A stretch of 64,000 bases of DNA, taken from assembly GCA_021613375.1 (NCBI GenBank), contig CM038709.1, positions 32,440,415 to 32,504,414 on the forward strand, in the 5' to 3' direction. The notes beneath the pieces are model-generated. The model was not told the DNA's origin, made no database searches, and worked only from the letters and a program-made list of their open reading frames with translations. Positions 34,002-45,498 of this stretch are shown one piece after another; position 1 is the first letter of the stretch; every line of letters begins with the position of its first letter. The translations under genes and the position numbers were made by a program. This DNA comes from Megaleporinus macrocephalus (taxonomy: Eukaryota > Chordata > Actinopteri > Characiformes > Anostomidae).

Positions 34002-35270
34002 CAGTGTTCATTTTGACAGCAAATTTTGATTCAGTTTTAGTCGTGGTCTTTCGACTAAAGTGTAATTTAGTTTTATAATATAGTCGACTAAATCTACAGT
34101 CGATTCAGTTGACTAAAATAAAAAGGGTGTAAATGCTTTTTCTTCAGTTCCCTTGAATTCTTTAAGTCATTATATACACCTACCCGAAATGAAACATGTA
34201 TTAACCAGTTATGGAATATTATTCCTGTTTAAAAAACCAATAAACACACAAACAAATAACTTTTTCCGTAACTGCAAAGTGAATAAGAGAAAACTGTTAT
34301 TTTATCCTTGTATCACCTTTTTATTTATCTCTTATTTATTTAATAATTGTTACTAGTGCTGTCAATCTAATTAAATGTAATTGCAGTAATTGCATTTATC
34401 ATTTTTTACTATGAAAATATTTTTAATTGTGCAATTCAAATAAATTTTAACATAACAGTAAACTAATGAATGAAAAACTGCCACATCTCTAGGTCTCAGT
34501 GTTTACTAGAGACACACACTGCACATTACGTACACTAATTCGTTGTAAATAAAACTAGCTAATCCGTTTTGTGCACTTTCTAGTGTGTACGGAGAGATTT
34601 GGGACATGATCATCAAACGCAGATGGTTGGAGTTAGCTAGCTAGTTTCCCCAGCTCTGCTCCGTGCACATATAACGTTTCACCTGCTTTCCACACACCTG
34701 ATCCAACTAATCTGAGCATTAACACCAGTTTACTGAGTTAATACAGCGTTTACAGCAGGACACGCTCTAACCTGTACAGGGCAGTGTGCTTTCAGGAGCA
34801 GGATCAAGAAAGGCTAAACTAGCGTTAGCAGCGATAAAGCTAGCTAACGGTGGTGCTGGAGAGCTGATGTCCAGTGCAGTGTGGTGATTTTCTCCAAACA
34901 CAAACGCTAAACTCTCTTTCTCTCTGCTAATATTATCTAGATAACTTAGTTCCGTCATGAGTAAGGACAGGTCGCAGGCTCGTATGGTTTTCTCGGGTTT
35001 AGACCAAATTTGTGCAAGTGTGCGTTTGATTGACGGCTACCCGGCTTGTCCTGCCTCTCCATATGCGCGGAAGAAGTTATGATTGGCTGTTTCCTAACAT
35101 GTCCCTGCCTTTCAAAAACTAAATCAGTTCTGATTGGATATCGTCCCTGCCAAACATTTTCGTCTCGTTTTTATTCGTTAACTAAAGTGTCAATCAACTT
35201 CGTCATAGCTGTTATCCATTTTTGTAGTTTTAATTTAGTTATTGGTTCATTGACGAAAACCAAAAGTGTA
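34002..35270. mobile_element. Probable nonautonomous hAT-like element, nested structure
   Basis: The left side begins CAGTGTTCATTTTGACAGC and is rich in AGTCGACTAAA words (34030-34110). The right side (35165-35270) has matching inverted-type words (GTTAACTAAAGTG, TTCATTGACGAAAAC). This resembles the palindromic AT-rich ends of fish hAT-like elements. At 34353 a second terminus-like sequence begins (TAGTGCTGTCAATCTAATTA), suggesting another element inside. Interior open frames (34153-34356, 34767-34958 minus) are unrecognised. Boundaries are approximate. Confidence 0.35.
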
Positions 35271-35950
35271 GGAGCGGGTTACGTTATAGCAACATCTCTT
35301 CATATATTATCATTCTGTTACATTAATTAGCTAATATACATACAGACAGCACAACACTAGCACCTTAGTTTTAATAACACACAGGCTAACCAACAGCACA
35401 GCAACTACATCTTTTCTCACTCCTTTATAAACAGTAAACAGACCACATTAGTCTGCTATATTAAAATAAACCATTAGATAGCCACTCCTAGCTAACAATA
35501 ACAGAATAAAGAGTGCATCAGAAATATGGACTGCTGATAATGACGACACCGTGTGTGCGCAATGGGGGTGCGGGGAAGGCAGGATCATACCATTTTACAA
35601 GACTGGGGGGAGGGCTGCTTCCTTTTTGTTGTTAAAATAATTGGTTTAACCATATACTATCTATGGTTTTAACATTTCCAGGTTGTCAGAGGCAAATTAA
35701 GTTAAAATAAATAAAAAACGTTTTTACTATAGTCTTTAGGGGTGCTGGGACTCTAAACTAGGGCTAGCTCTGCCCCTGGTCTGCAGTTTGGGACGTGGCC
35801 AAAGAGTAATGTGACTTTTCAGATTGTTTTCTGACTAAAGTTAATATTAACGTTAGCTAACCCAAACCCTCATAGTCTGTTACTATAACAACACATTATA
35901 CAAAAGTCGTTTTATTGCAGTATATGTTGTTGTTCTTTGCTCTCATCACT
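35271..35950. other. Spacer of mixed composition
   Basis: No gene. 35540-35630 has G-rich patches. 35725-35790 resembles a transposon end (TTTAGGGGTGCTGGGACTC), but no partner was found. Confidence 0.4.
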
Positions 35951-36135
35951 GACTTCAACTTATATTGTTATACTTTGTATATTTTGTATATATATTTTTT
36001 ATTTCTTTTATTTGTTATCTTATCTATTGGTGAATGGAGGGAGCAGCAAAGTAAGAATTTCATTGTACAGTGTAACTGTCTGTTCTGCTGTACATATGAC
36101 AATAAAACTCTTGAATCTTGAATCTTGAATCTTGA
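35951..36135 (+). mobile_element. LINE 3' end, plus strand
   Basis: A 3' UTR and tail of an L2/Rex1-like LINE. Near 36058-36117 it reads TTTCATTGTACAGTGTAAC then GACAATAAAACTC. It ends in four TTGAATC-type units (36112-36136). It is nearly identical to the reverse complement of 25804-25964, which suggests two fairly recent insertions of one subfamily. The short frames here (35915-36128) are artefacts. Confidence 0.8.
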
Positions 36136-36342
36136 CCTCGCGTTTAAAGCTCGCGAGAGCTACCCGGCGCTCCAACGAGGCGAGAGCTTCGGTCAGTGAA
36201 TCTGCAGACAGCAGGATAATCTGAAGAGGCATCTCAACACAAGCCTTAACAAAGTTAAAGACCACCTAACAGCCAGAGTCTGTGGCTAACAACAAACACA
36301 GCGCGTGAATTGCGCGTGAATCCCCCCCCCCTCCTTAAAGCT
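36136..36342. other. GC-richer segment between repeats
   Basis: It contains CGCGAGAGC and GCGCGTGAATT direct repeats and a C run (36322-36333). No gene. Possibly part of the element bracketed by CAAGTC arrays. Confidence 0.4.
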
Positions 36343-36425
36343 CAAGTCCGATTCCAAGTCCAAGACAGTAAAGGTAAAGTCTAAGTCTAATCTTTAAGGA
36401 TGTTGTCAAGTCAAGTCACAAGTCA
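36343..36425 (+). repeat. CAAGTC-type repeat, array 2
   Basis: Words CTCAAGTCCGATTCCAAGTC and TCAAGTCAAGTCACAAGTC, in the same orientation as array 1 (33000-33155). The 3.2 kb between the arrays holds several other insertions. Confidence 0.55.
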
Positions 36426-36538
36426 TCAGTTTAGTGACGAGTTGGACCATGTTTTGTTGGGGGTGGTGGGGGGGCAAAAAAATATATGGAGACGGTTTAA
36501 GTCAGAGACAAGCCACGAAAAGCCCTATTTTTACTCAG
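36426..36538. other. Short spacer with G run
   Basis: It includes GGGGGTGGTGGGGGGGC (36459-36475). The end (36500-36538) may be the start of repeat unit R. Confidence 0.4.
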
Positions 36539-36809
36539 TCAATGTAAACATCAACCATGTTTTGTTGGTTGTTAAGGTAACATAGATTACCTAATGAGTG
36601 CATCTATGCTATAATAACAGCCTGTGGTAAAGATGGGCCATCTTGTTGAAGAAGCTTATTTTTAAACTTACTTTGCCTGACTTTTATGAGCTCATGTAAA
36701 AAGAACAGATTTTAGTAACTTGGTTCCTAATGTCCCTGAAAATGTTCCAGATTTGAGTTGTAATGGAAGAAAAGAATGGAAAATGTTGGTTCTTCTCACT
36801 GAAAACTGA
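36539..36809 (+). repeat. Unclassified repeat unit R, copy 2
   Basis: The partner of 30079-30390, with the same block order and several small deletions. A SINE follows directly at 36855. See copy 1 for shared words. Confidence 0.7.
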
Positions 36810-36854
36810 TTATATTATTTCTTTGTTGTTCACATACAGTTTACTGGATGAATA

Positions 36855-37176
36855 TAAGGTGGAGTTGTGGAACCGTGGGTAGTGATGTTGCTTTACAGCA
36901 AGATGGGCCTGGGTTAGATTCTGTGTGGAGTTTGTGTGTGTCTGCGTGGGTTTCCTCCAGGTCATCCAGTTTCCTCCCACAGACCAAAGACATACCGTCA
37001 GAAATTAGAGATGTTTAATTGCCCTGTGTGTAAGTGTGTGTATATTTGTGTGCCTGTCCTGTGATGGACTGGTGGCCTCTCCAGGGTGTTTTCTGCTTTA
37101 TGAGCACTAGGATAGACTCCAGCATCCTCGCTTACCCAGTAAAATAAGCGGCTGATTGTAAATGAATGAATAAATT
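36855..37176 (+). mobile_element. tRNA-derived SINE, second copy
   Basis: Same family and strand as 29302-29640. It has the head GGTGGAGTTGTGGAACCGTG, a B-box-like GGGTTAGATTC at 36911-36921, TCTGCGTGGGTTTCCTCC, a GACCAAAGACAT stretch and GGACTGGTGGCCTCTCCAGG. It ends in AATGAATGAATAAAT, a short tandem tail. Diverged but full length. Confidence 0.7.
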
Positions 37177-37516
37177 GATAATATACAGATCAATTTAGTC
37201 AAAATTGCAATGAGGCTATAATTCTGTATAATTTGTGTTGAACAGGATGTGTATTACATATATCATTTTAGCCCTTTTTCAATCAGCAGAAGACTTGTGT
37301 TCTGGACAAGGGTTGGCATGGGGATAAAGTATGTATAAATATCCCTGAATATCTTTAAAGGCCTCAGCAAGGCAGAGAGCTTAATGACCCCGAGTTCTAC
37401 TGACAGAAAGATATTCATCTGGACACGAGGCCTGCGCTTTTGAACAGGTCACTTGATCGCAGCGAGTGAATGTGTGTGGACGGACAGAACGGTTGCGCAC
37501 CGTTTGCTTTTAGATA
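37177..37516. other. Spacer
   Basis: Unique sequence. 37380-37500 is GC-richer and non-repetitive. No gene. Confidence 0.5.
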
Positions 37517-37650
37517 ACATCTTGTAACGGACCCAAAAGCCACACACCACACAGAGTTACCAAACACTCAAAGTTCTCTCAAAGGAATTTAGCATTAAAT
37601 TTGCTTTCATTTTTTTCTTTGAAGGCAAATGTCTTTTATCTTTTATTCCA
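37517..37650 (+). repeat. Direct repeat D, copy 1
   Basis: It matches 38605-38722 over its length. Shared blocks are ACATCTTGTAAC / ACATCTTATAAC, AAGCCACA.ACC..CACAG, GTTACCA, CAAAGGAATTTAGCA, TTTTTTTCTTT.AAGG and CTTTTATCTTTTATTC. No coding capacity. Confidence 0.7.
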
Positions 37651-38604
37651 GTGGTCTGGTTTGGTTCGACCAGTGTCTACTTGCTGTGTGACACTGGATA
37701 TATTTGTACTTTTAATGAACTCTGCATATAGAATTGTCTTTAGCTTACTTTGGCCTGCACAGAAAAAAGTAATTAGCATGTGAATAAAATATATTAAGAT
37801 TACACAGTGGACAAGCTATGAAAAAAGAAAAAAAAAACTACAATTTGTACTACTACAAAAAAAAAACTTTATTATTATTATTATTATTACTACAACAACA
37901 ACAACAATAATAATAATAATAATAATAATTGGGGATCAATACTTTAAACAACAACTAGTTTGGTGGGAGGAAAGCCAAACTCAATTTTGTTATACAGAAA
38001 GATATTTCCAAAAGTAATAAAATAAAAAAAACAGAAGTGTGTAATTTATTTTATTCCATGTGGAAATACGCACCTTTAATCAAATAAATTAAGTATATTA
38101 CTGTAAAAAGTGAATGAAGTTGACTGTGGACTGTAGGAATGTAACATGGTGGTACATTTCAATAAAGTTTGTTTAATTACACTGAAATGAAGTTTCTGCA
38201 TAATTTTTATTTCTACATAATTCAATCATTTATATATGAATAAAACCACTCACAGTGTTAACTCTAAATAGTGTTTTTGTTGGGAACCAGAAATGTGAAA
38301 TGTTTAATGTCTCTTAAAGCTTCCTCACAGAAATGTATTATATAAATTAATAACATGCAACACATGTCTAATATATTCTTTTATAACAGCTTTAAGATGA
38401 CACATTTTTAAAATCTAATTATTCATTATGAAGAGATACATGCAGGATGTTCTCAAAGAAAACATTTTTTTAGGATTTTACTTTAATCAGCATTACATAT
38501 AAAAACTCACTGGTTATTTTGGATAGTAAAATGATTCCTTTGCTTTGTAGACATCATGAGCTGTGTGGTCTGAATTGCTAGGTTTCTTTACAATTAAGCA
38601 TTTC
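37651..38604. other. AT-rich DNA between direct repeats D
   Basis: Contains the trinucleotide hairpin at 37868-37929. No gene; no transposase-like frame. If the repeats were terminal repeats of an element, this would be its interior, but nothing supports that. Confidence 0.45.
37868..37929. repeat. (ATT)n / (CAA)n / (TAA)n compound microsatellite
   Basis: About seven ATT units, a short (CAA)n run, then about eight AAT units. The two outer arrays are reverse complements and could fold into a hairpin with an about 20-bp loop. Confidence 0.9.
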
Positions 38605-38722
38605 ACATCTTATAACAGACTCAGAAGCCACATACCCCACAGTTACCAGGCTCCCAAAGGAATTTAGCAATAAATTGCTGTAATTTTTTTCTTTAAAGGG
38701 AATCTCTTTTATCTTTTATTCT
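38605..38722 (+). repeat. Direct repeat D, copy 2
   Basis: The diverged partner of 37517-37650, about 1.09 kb downstream and in the same orientation. It is shorter by small deletions. Confidence 0.7.
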
Positions 38723-39275
38723 ATTTTACATGTCTTTGAATCACATCTCAATGACTAAGTAAGGCTGAACACTTGATGGAATTCCCCTTGAATTATATCA
38801 GTCCAGACTACTTTGTCATCATTAATAAAAAAAAACGGTTCTAGCTATTAAGAGGGTGACATAGTAAGATACCACACATTTGAACAATTATTTGCAACCA
38901 CAAGGTGGTTAATTTGTAATGTGACAAATGGAAACATGTCAACTGCTAAACAACTCAACTGGAACTGTGTGACATTATAAATGAATGGATTTTTAGTTCA
39001 ATCAGGGAGGTGCTGTTAAGCAGTTCACTTTGGTTTCTCTGGATTTTCTTCATACTGGACAAGTGAGTGAAGGACAGTAAATGCCAGATATCTGTCCATG
39101 CCTTTTGGTTTGTATGCACTCTTCCATAGTGCGGTGGATGATTGTGCAGTGGGAAGTTATCCTTTTGGATCTGTTTTGGGATATTTCACGCCTTGACGGG
39201 TCATTTTTCCACAGATGATCCGCTGCTTTGTGATTGTGTGTGCATCCACTGCTAAATGGACACTGGTGAAGTGGT

Positions 39276-39280
<5 letters not shown>

Positions 39281-39319
<39 letters not shown>
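39281..39319. repeat. (TG)n microsatellite
   Basis: About 19 TG units. They produce artefactual valine/cysteine and threonine/histidine repeat frames on the two strands. Confidence 0.95.
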
Positions 39320-39320
<1 letters not shown>

Positions 39321-39614
39321 GTGTACAGAAAGTCAGGTCAGTGAGAGGGGATGAACAATCAATGTTGCTCAGATACAGGAACAGCAGCAATGTGTGTAAC
39401 TTTATTATTGTTACTGTACAACCCTAAACTGTATTCTACTGGAGAGATGTAAATACACATGTGTGTTGAAGTGTGTGTATGTGTCCAGATGTACAGTGGG
39501 GTCCCAAAGTCAGGTAAACATTCTTTTATTTTGCATTCAAATGCCCTTCTAATGCAAAATGTTTTTTTCTTCTTTTTTAAAATGAGCCATGAGTCAGAAC
39601 GAGGTCCTATTTCG

Positions 39615-39780
39615 CCTACGGCAGTTTAGCCCCGCCCATTCTCACTAAAGCTATGAGGATATTTCTGCATGGACTACATTTTGATTAAAGGACAATGCTG
39701 GGCAGCCAATCAAACAAACATCATCATAAGGCACAGTAATAAAACCAGCCTGTTAAAACTGTTAAAAAAACGATTGTGTA
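39615..39780 (+). repeat. Possible dispersed repeat, copy 2
   Basis: The weakly similar partner of 21830-21990: AGTTTAGCCCCGCCCATT, then CCAATCAAACAAAC, then GTAATAAAACC. Confidence 0.3.
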
Positions 39781-40430
39781 ACAATTAATTAGTTAGTAGA
39801 CTTAAGGGATAAAAAGAAAATGCTTGAAAATGTAGGTTAAAGCCCTGAAAAATCAAAGTGTTTCAATTGCCAATGCTATTATTAGTATAACAAATTGAAT
39901 TAAATAGAGACTCTTAGAAATATTTACAATTTTCTGATTAGTATATGATGTCTTGCTTTTATTAAATGACTTTTAATTGCACTGAAGCTGGCAAAATTTA
40001 ATCTGACGGATCTATTTGAAGTAGGATGTCTCTGTCTAGAAATAGGTTGAATGCGTCACATTGTTTTTACAATTATCTCAAAATTGTACACATTTTTGTT
40101 GTATTTTTTCTACTTTTGAAGTTTCATAAACCAAACACACATGTTCATTGTCCAACCCTTTTGTAACTTTTAATTATTAAATAAGATGTTTTTTGTAAAA
40201 GTGCCTTTAATATACATACAACACATTTACATATATCTGCCTTTATATGATATTGATATTTGTTTTGTTTGGCTTCCCTGTGCTGTGCCTCAATCAAAAA
40301 GCACTTCAAGTTGAAACACTCCTTATAACTATATATACACACATATACACACAATCCTTAACGTATGCACTATATTGTTTCTGATGCATATTCCATTTCT
40401 TGTTCTCTATTCTTGGATAACAGATTTGGT

Positions 40431-42130
40431 ATTCAGGCCCGCTTGTTCCTTCTCTCAGAAGCAGGGGCTGTGGTGGATGAATAGAGCGAGAGGAGAATAG
40501 AAGGAGTATGTGCCGGTCATGTCAGAGTGGTCTGAACTGATAGCAGGGGCCCACAGCAGGCCTTCGCTCTCAGATCCGCTCTCCAAACATGCCCGGCCTT
40601 CTTATCATAGCTGGAAGAGCGGCCGGGCAAAGCCGCTTTTTGGCCGTTGTTCCCTAATTAAAAATATTATAAAAGGGATTAAACTTCAAATACTTCTTGT
40701 TATGGCTGACTCTAAATATAGCAGTGGTGTGAGTTACTGGTAAATGTGTAAAGCTTTTTGTTTTTTTTTTGGAGTAATGACCATTTTTGCCACCTTTCCT
40801 GTCCATCACCCTCTCTTTCTTTCCTTCAGTGACCATCGTTGGTCCAGAAGTACTGAAGAAGCAGCTTATCTTCTCCCTGGCCTGCCAATTCCCTGAAATA
40901 AGCACTATTTGCTGGTCCCGTTTGATCCTTTGAGTGCGCTGGGTCCTCTCGTCTGGCCCAGTGTTTTCAGAGCAGCAGGTAGTCGCAGGCAAGCTGTTGG
41001 AGGGTCAGCATTCTTTAGTCTCGGCTGTTATTCACCCACAGATGGAGACCTTATGAACTTTGACAGAGGTCATTGCTAAATTACATATTTCATGATTTTG
41101 TGTTTTACTTGGGCCTTTTAAAAAAGCGACTGGGGTGGGGGACAGATTGTCTGGTAGGAGGAAAGAGGGGAAAACGTTTTGCAAGAAATTGTTTCCTACA
41201 TGCAAATTTATACGTATTTACATTCAGCGTTTAATTTTTGATTGACGCAATCAAAATGAATGCATATGCCTTCACTATGCAAAATGCTTATCTTCGGCTT
41301 CGAAGACAAATACCATAGCTGCTTGCATGAAGCGGGGATTTGGAGGCAGACATTTTGGCAAGTGTCCAGCCCTTTCTAGACAGGTCTGATGTGCCTTTTA
41401 TGTCCCGGACTGTCTGTGCAGAGGCAACAATAACAGTAGCATCTGACCGTACCGCAGATGAGACATACCCTGGTGTGCCATTACAAACATTTCAATGAGA
41501 GGCGTCTTAAATAATCTGTTAAGCAATGCCAGGGAGTCCTTTTTGTACTTTTAAAAAGGCCTCACATCTAAGAAAAGAAAGAAAGACCATTTGGTTGTTT
41601 AGGAACATCTTCTTTTTAGCGCCCTATTTGTGGACATGCTGCATTGGAGGAGCCTCATGTTCCCTTAAACATCTAACCTGATTTAAGGCTGTCCTCAGAG
41701 AAACAAAGTAACTGCCATCCTTCCATTGAAGGGTTGGCCTTCTGGGTTATTTGTAGTAGCCGAGGATCTAGTTTTAGAGGAGCATTAGGCTAACTCCCGC
41801 CTGTGTTTGATACTAGGTCTGCTGGGCTAATCATTTGTCTCGGTGGAGTTGCCAGCATCTGTCATCAAGGGTTAGCTCACAGAGGGAGGCTGGGTTGGAC
41901 CCTGAGACTCAAGCCTATCTGCTTTCACACCGTCCGCCTCCAATGACTTCAGAGTAGTGCTTTGGTCCATTCAGGGCTCAGTAGATCACTTTCTACTCAG
42001 CTACACCTCTGCTGTCTGGTTCCTGGCCTTCAGCCACCACTTAGTGATTCAGTAGGTTATCTTAGCGAGCGCTGGTGAGTGGTTGTGTGGAAGGAGCGGG
42101 GAATCTACTTGGTATAGGTCAGTGAGATGG
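40431..42130. promoter_or_regulatory. Candidate conserved noncoding block
   Basis: About 1.7 kb of non-repetitive DNA, GC-richer than its flanks, with no recognisable transposon. 40500-40630 is notably GC-rich and 41280-41470 has dense mixed sequence. Includes a splice-bordered segment at 40830-40978. The enhancer or lncRNA reading is inference. Confidence 0.3.
40830..40978 (+). other. Candidate exon with strong acceptor-like border
   Basis: A long pyrimidine tract ending CTTTCTTTCCTTCAG (AG at 40828-40829) precedes a segment ending in CAGCAG, then GTAGTC (GT at 40979-40980). One frame is open for 33 codons (VTIVGPEVLKKQLIFSLACQ and onwards) before a stop at 40931-40933. It is therefore not a simple internal coding exon. 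It could be a last coding exon, a noncoding exon or chance. Confidence 0.2.
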
Positions 42131-42870
42131 TGGTGGTCATAATGATAAGACCAATGTCATTTTTTCTTTTTTATCAGAAGGTTAGCAGCTTCTGAAAGAG
42201 GCCCATGATGGAAGTGAGGGGCAGCAATAGATAGATGTTATCACTGGATTGCTAGATGTGTAGGTAGGCTGATGCATTCATGTGTTTGTGGGGTTGGGGG
42301 AGGGGCTAGGTGTGCTGTTTGTCAGAATATTAGTGTATAGATGCAGTAGTATTCCACATATTCCACACTAACAGTAACTGAATCTTAATTTGTTGCGTAG
42401 ATAACAACATACCTGCAAATTATTTTTATATTTGTATGTTGAGACCCTCACAGGGATATGGTACTCTGTAGGAAAGTGTCAGAGGAACATTTTAATTCCG
42501 AAATGTTGAACTGAAATTTCACTGTAGTAAATAAATCTGTCAGCCGGTTCAAGTTTTGTTCATTCAATGTATGAACTTGCCATTGTTTATTTGTTTGGTC
42601 AAACAAATTTCAGACCATTTGAGATTAATAAGGCTGCATTTAGCTTAGGGTAGCTGCACAGAGACAAGCTCATTTTCAACTAGTTCCCCTTTCATAAGGA
42701 CCTGCACAATAAGAAAGGTGTGTGCTGCCTTTTCTTTGTAAGAATATTAGAATGTTTTTCCAGTGGAACAATACACTTTCATAAGATAGAATTACACAAG
42801 ATCAAAATGTCTAGAAATAAGTTAATGATATTATGATATTCTTACGACATTCTCATAATATGAAAGGTTT

Positions 42871-42920
<50 letters not shown>

Positions 42921-44179
42921 ACGCCCTTTGATTCTTTTTTGAAAAGAATCATTAAGGTTTAGCGGGCTCACATGATCATGAAGCAGGTGAACACAGTTTT
43001 CAAGAGATTTAATAAATGTCAAATCATTTATCTAACCGTTTATAACTGCTAAACTGTGCTGCTGACTAGGAGAGTGACACTGGTTGACATTACCTATTAA
43101 CTATGCAGCATGACAACGGGTTTGCATTAAAGTGTGGATGGTGATGATTCAATTCTGAGGGCGTGAAGTTGAGTAGCAGGCACTCAAGAGACAGAAAGGT
43201 GAAATTAAACCTGTTTTTGGATCTGTAGCTTCATTGGCTTCTCTTTTTAGTGAATCATGCGGTTTGTGAATGTTTTAAGTATTGTTGATATGCACAGGAT
43301 GCTCAAATTATTGGGGTGTATTGAGACATGTAATTTATCACAATACTACAAAGTACGGTCATATTCCCCCGCAATCCTATTCAGTTTCATCCAGGCCAGT
43401 GAATGCCCTGTGTAGATCAGAGTGTCCTCAGAACTGGAGTTAAAAACATCTGATGTAGGTTGTACAGAGCAAACTGTTCTGTGCTTGTCAAGACTGAGCA
43501 TCCTAGATCTGGAGATTATGAGATTAATTATCTTGTGTTTTGTTTAAAGTTATTTATAGTTTCTAACTTTGAAGGTTTGGTATTTTCTTAAAATGATTAT
43601 GATTATGAATATGTTCTTTATGGCTCAGGAAATCTTAAAACTGAGTACTCATAAAACAAGCTGTAGTAGACAGAGCAGCAATTAAAGATTGTTTTAAGAT
43701 TCAGTGGCACAAACTGAAGTTTGGTGGCTTTATTTAATAATCACACATAAGGCATATTTAAAAAAAAAACAATACATGTTTATTCCAAGGCAGTAGTTAC
43801 CAGGAAATAAAAGGTCACGTTGTTTTTCACAGCATTAAATCCAGTGACCCCAGCTTCTTAGAATTTGATGTCACTTTATCTTTCTATTTGCTCTGTCATT
43901 CGGTCATTTGTTGTTATGCACTTGTACCTGATTTAGCTAGCTAGGGTTTTTTTCCGCTGAGGTTTTTCCATTACCTGTTATCATGTACACTGTTTTTCAT
44001 TCAGAAATGTTGCTCTGTGATATTTAAACAGTATAACTTTTTTGTTGCTCAGTGGTCCAGTGCCATCTCTCTCTCAGCTTCTCTAACACTCTATGCATAG
44101 AGTATGTTTTTTTTCTTTTCTTTGGTTGTTGTGTACGTATGATGCTTTTGTGTGTTTGTTAGTTGTTGTGATTTATGTC
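42131..44179. other. AT-rich spacer with TG microsatellite
   Basis: No gene. Contains (GT)n at 42879-42919. 43900-44179 could be 3' UTR of the LINE tail that follows. Confidence 0.5.
42879..42919. repeat. (GT)n microsatellite
   Basis: About 20 GT units, preceded by GTGTGTTT. Confidence 0.95.
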
Positions 44180-44255
44180 TGATGGACCTTAGGAAGCATA
44201 GCTACAATAATTATAGGAGCTACTGAGGATTCAAATAAAATAAACAAATAAACTC
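44180..44255 (+). mobile_element. Probable LINE 3' terminus
   Basis: GATGGACCTTAGGAAGCATAG, then AGGAGCTACTGAGGATTC and AAATAAAATAAACAAATAAA. The order and the A-rich tail resemble a common fish LINE 3' end. No coding part was found; the 5' boundary is unknown and may lie as far left as 43900. Confidence 0.4.
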
Positions 44256-45005
44256 TCTGATCAGTTGTCAATTAATGTTGACAGAAATTTAACTTGCAGT
44301 CATGGTTGTGAGGTTACCCTGATATGTGAGATTGAAGGACTAGTTAAATTAGTTAAATATGTGTTTAGGCCTACCTATTTTAAGATAAGTCAACTTCTTG
44401 TAATAGCATGTTCTGCTAATATAATGGGTTTTTTTTGTTTTTCTCTTGTATGTACTATTTATTCATGAAACAAAGTAATCTGTTCCTTTCATTTTTTCGG
44501 TGTGGTAAAATTTAAATGGCAAAAAAATGAGTGGCAAAAGTATAATTTGCCAAAAATATTCAGTGCATTTCACTTATTACGGTGCTGTAGCAAGTCTGTT
44601 TTTAAATAATTTGATCTAAGAAACCAGCATTTTCATATTATTGTAAGCCTTTGAACACTTATTTCTACTTATTCTAGACTGGAACCAAATTTTTTGGGGA
44701 TTTCTAGTCAAGCTAAATTTTCTTTCCTGTTTCTTTCTGAACAGGTAATCTCATTAGTGTTAAGTCATTTTCCTAGAATGTGTTGCAGTGTATGCAGAGT
44801 ATGGTCTGATTATGTGCGCAGCTTTCTAAAGGCTGCTTTGAACATTCTGTAATGCCCAATCCAAAGCTTGTGGTGAATTCTCAAAGGTGTAACGTGATTA
44901 AAGTTTGGCTTCTTATTTGAATTTTCCATTCTACCTTAAATGGTAGGGCAGTTACATTCTGGCATCATTTAAGATGTACGCAGAAATTCAAATAGAGTTA
45001 AAAAA
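44256..45005. other. AT-rich spacer
   Basis: No gene or element recognised. Confidence 0.5.
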
Positions 45006-45065
45006 ACAGAGTTAAATCTCTCCAAACAGAGTTAAATCTCTCCAAATAGAGTTAAATCTCTCCAT
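45006..45065. repeat. Three tandem 20-bp units
   Basis: Units ACAGAGTTAAATCTCTCCAA at 45006, 45026 and 45046. The first two are identical, the third has two changes. A recent local duplication. Confidence 0.9.
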
Positions 45066-45446
45066 CTTGCTTTACATTTTATAAAATGCACATAATGTTT
45101 GCAAAATGTTGGAATGGAAGTGCGGCTAGAGACAAGAGTAAATAGATGTTAAGTTGTAGTACTAAGCATGTGGAGGTTTGAGGAGGGGGTGGCACTGCCA
45201 GGCCCTATACAAACATCAATAGATGGCTAATTTGTTGCGCGGCTTGGCCATAAACAAAGAGAAGAACACATACACAGAGAGGACAGAAGGTCTGAGGCTG
45301 CTTGGCCTCCTCTGTTTATATTGTTTAGCAGTGTTGTCCTGGAGCTCAGAGCTGTGCACTTAAGCTGTGCTTTGCGCTTTTAATTATTTACTCTGATTTG
45401 TTTGGACAGCAGTGGAGTACCACAGTGCTGCAGAGGGAGTCCTCTT

Positions 45447-45450
<4 letters not shown>

Positions 45451-45495
<45 letters not shown>
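45451..45495. repeat. (TC)n microsatellite
   Basis: About 22 TC units followed by CCCCCC. Produces arginine/glutamate repeat frames on the minus strand. Confidence 0.95.

Positions 45496-45498
<3 letters not shown>

Larger units (their letters stand above)
38723..40430. other. AT-rich spacer
   Basis: No gene. Contains a TG microsatellite (39281-39319) and a possible dispersed repeat (39615-39780). Remaining frames are short. Confidence 0.5.

Noticed and set aside
34153..34356. 67-codon frame inside the hAT-like element as a transposase
   Set aside because: Too short, AT-rich, and without recognisable transposase motifs.
36322..36333. C-run as G-quadruplex
   Set aside because: A single run without the four spaced G tracts needed on the opposite strand.
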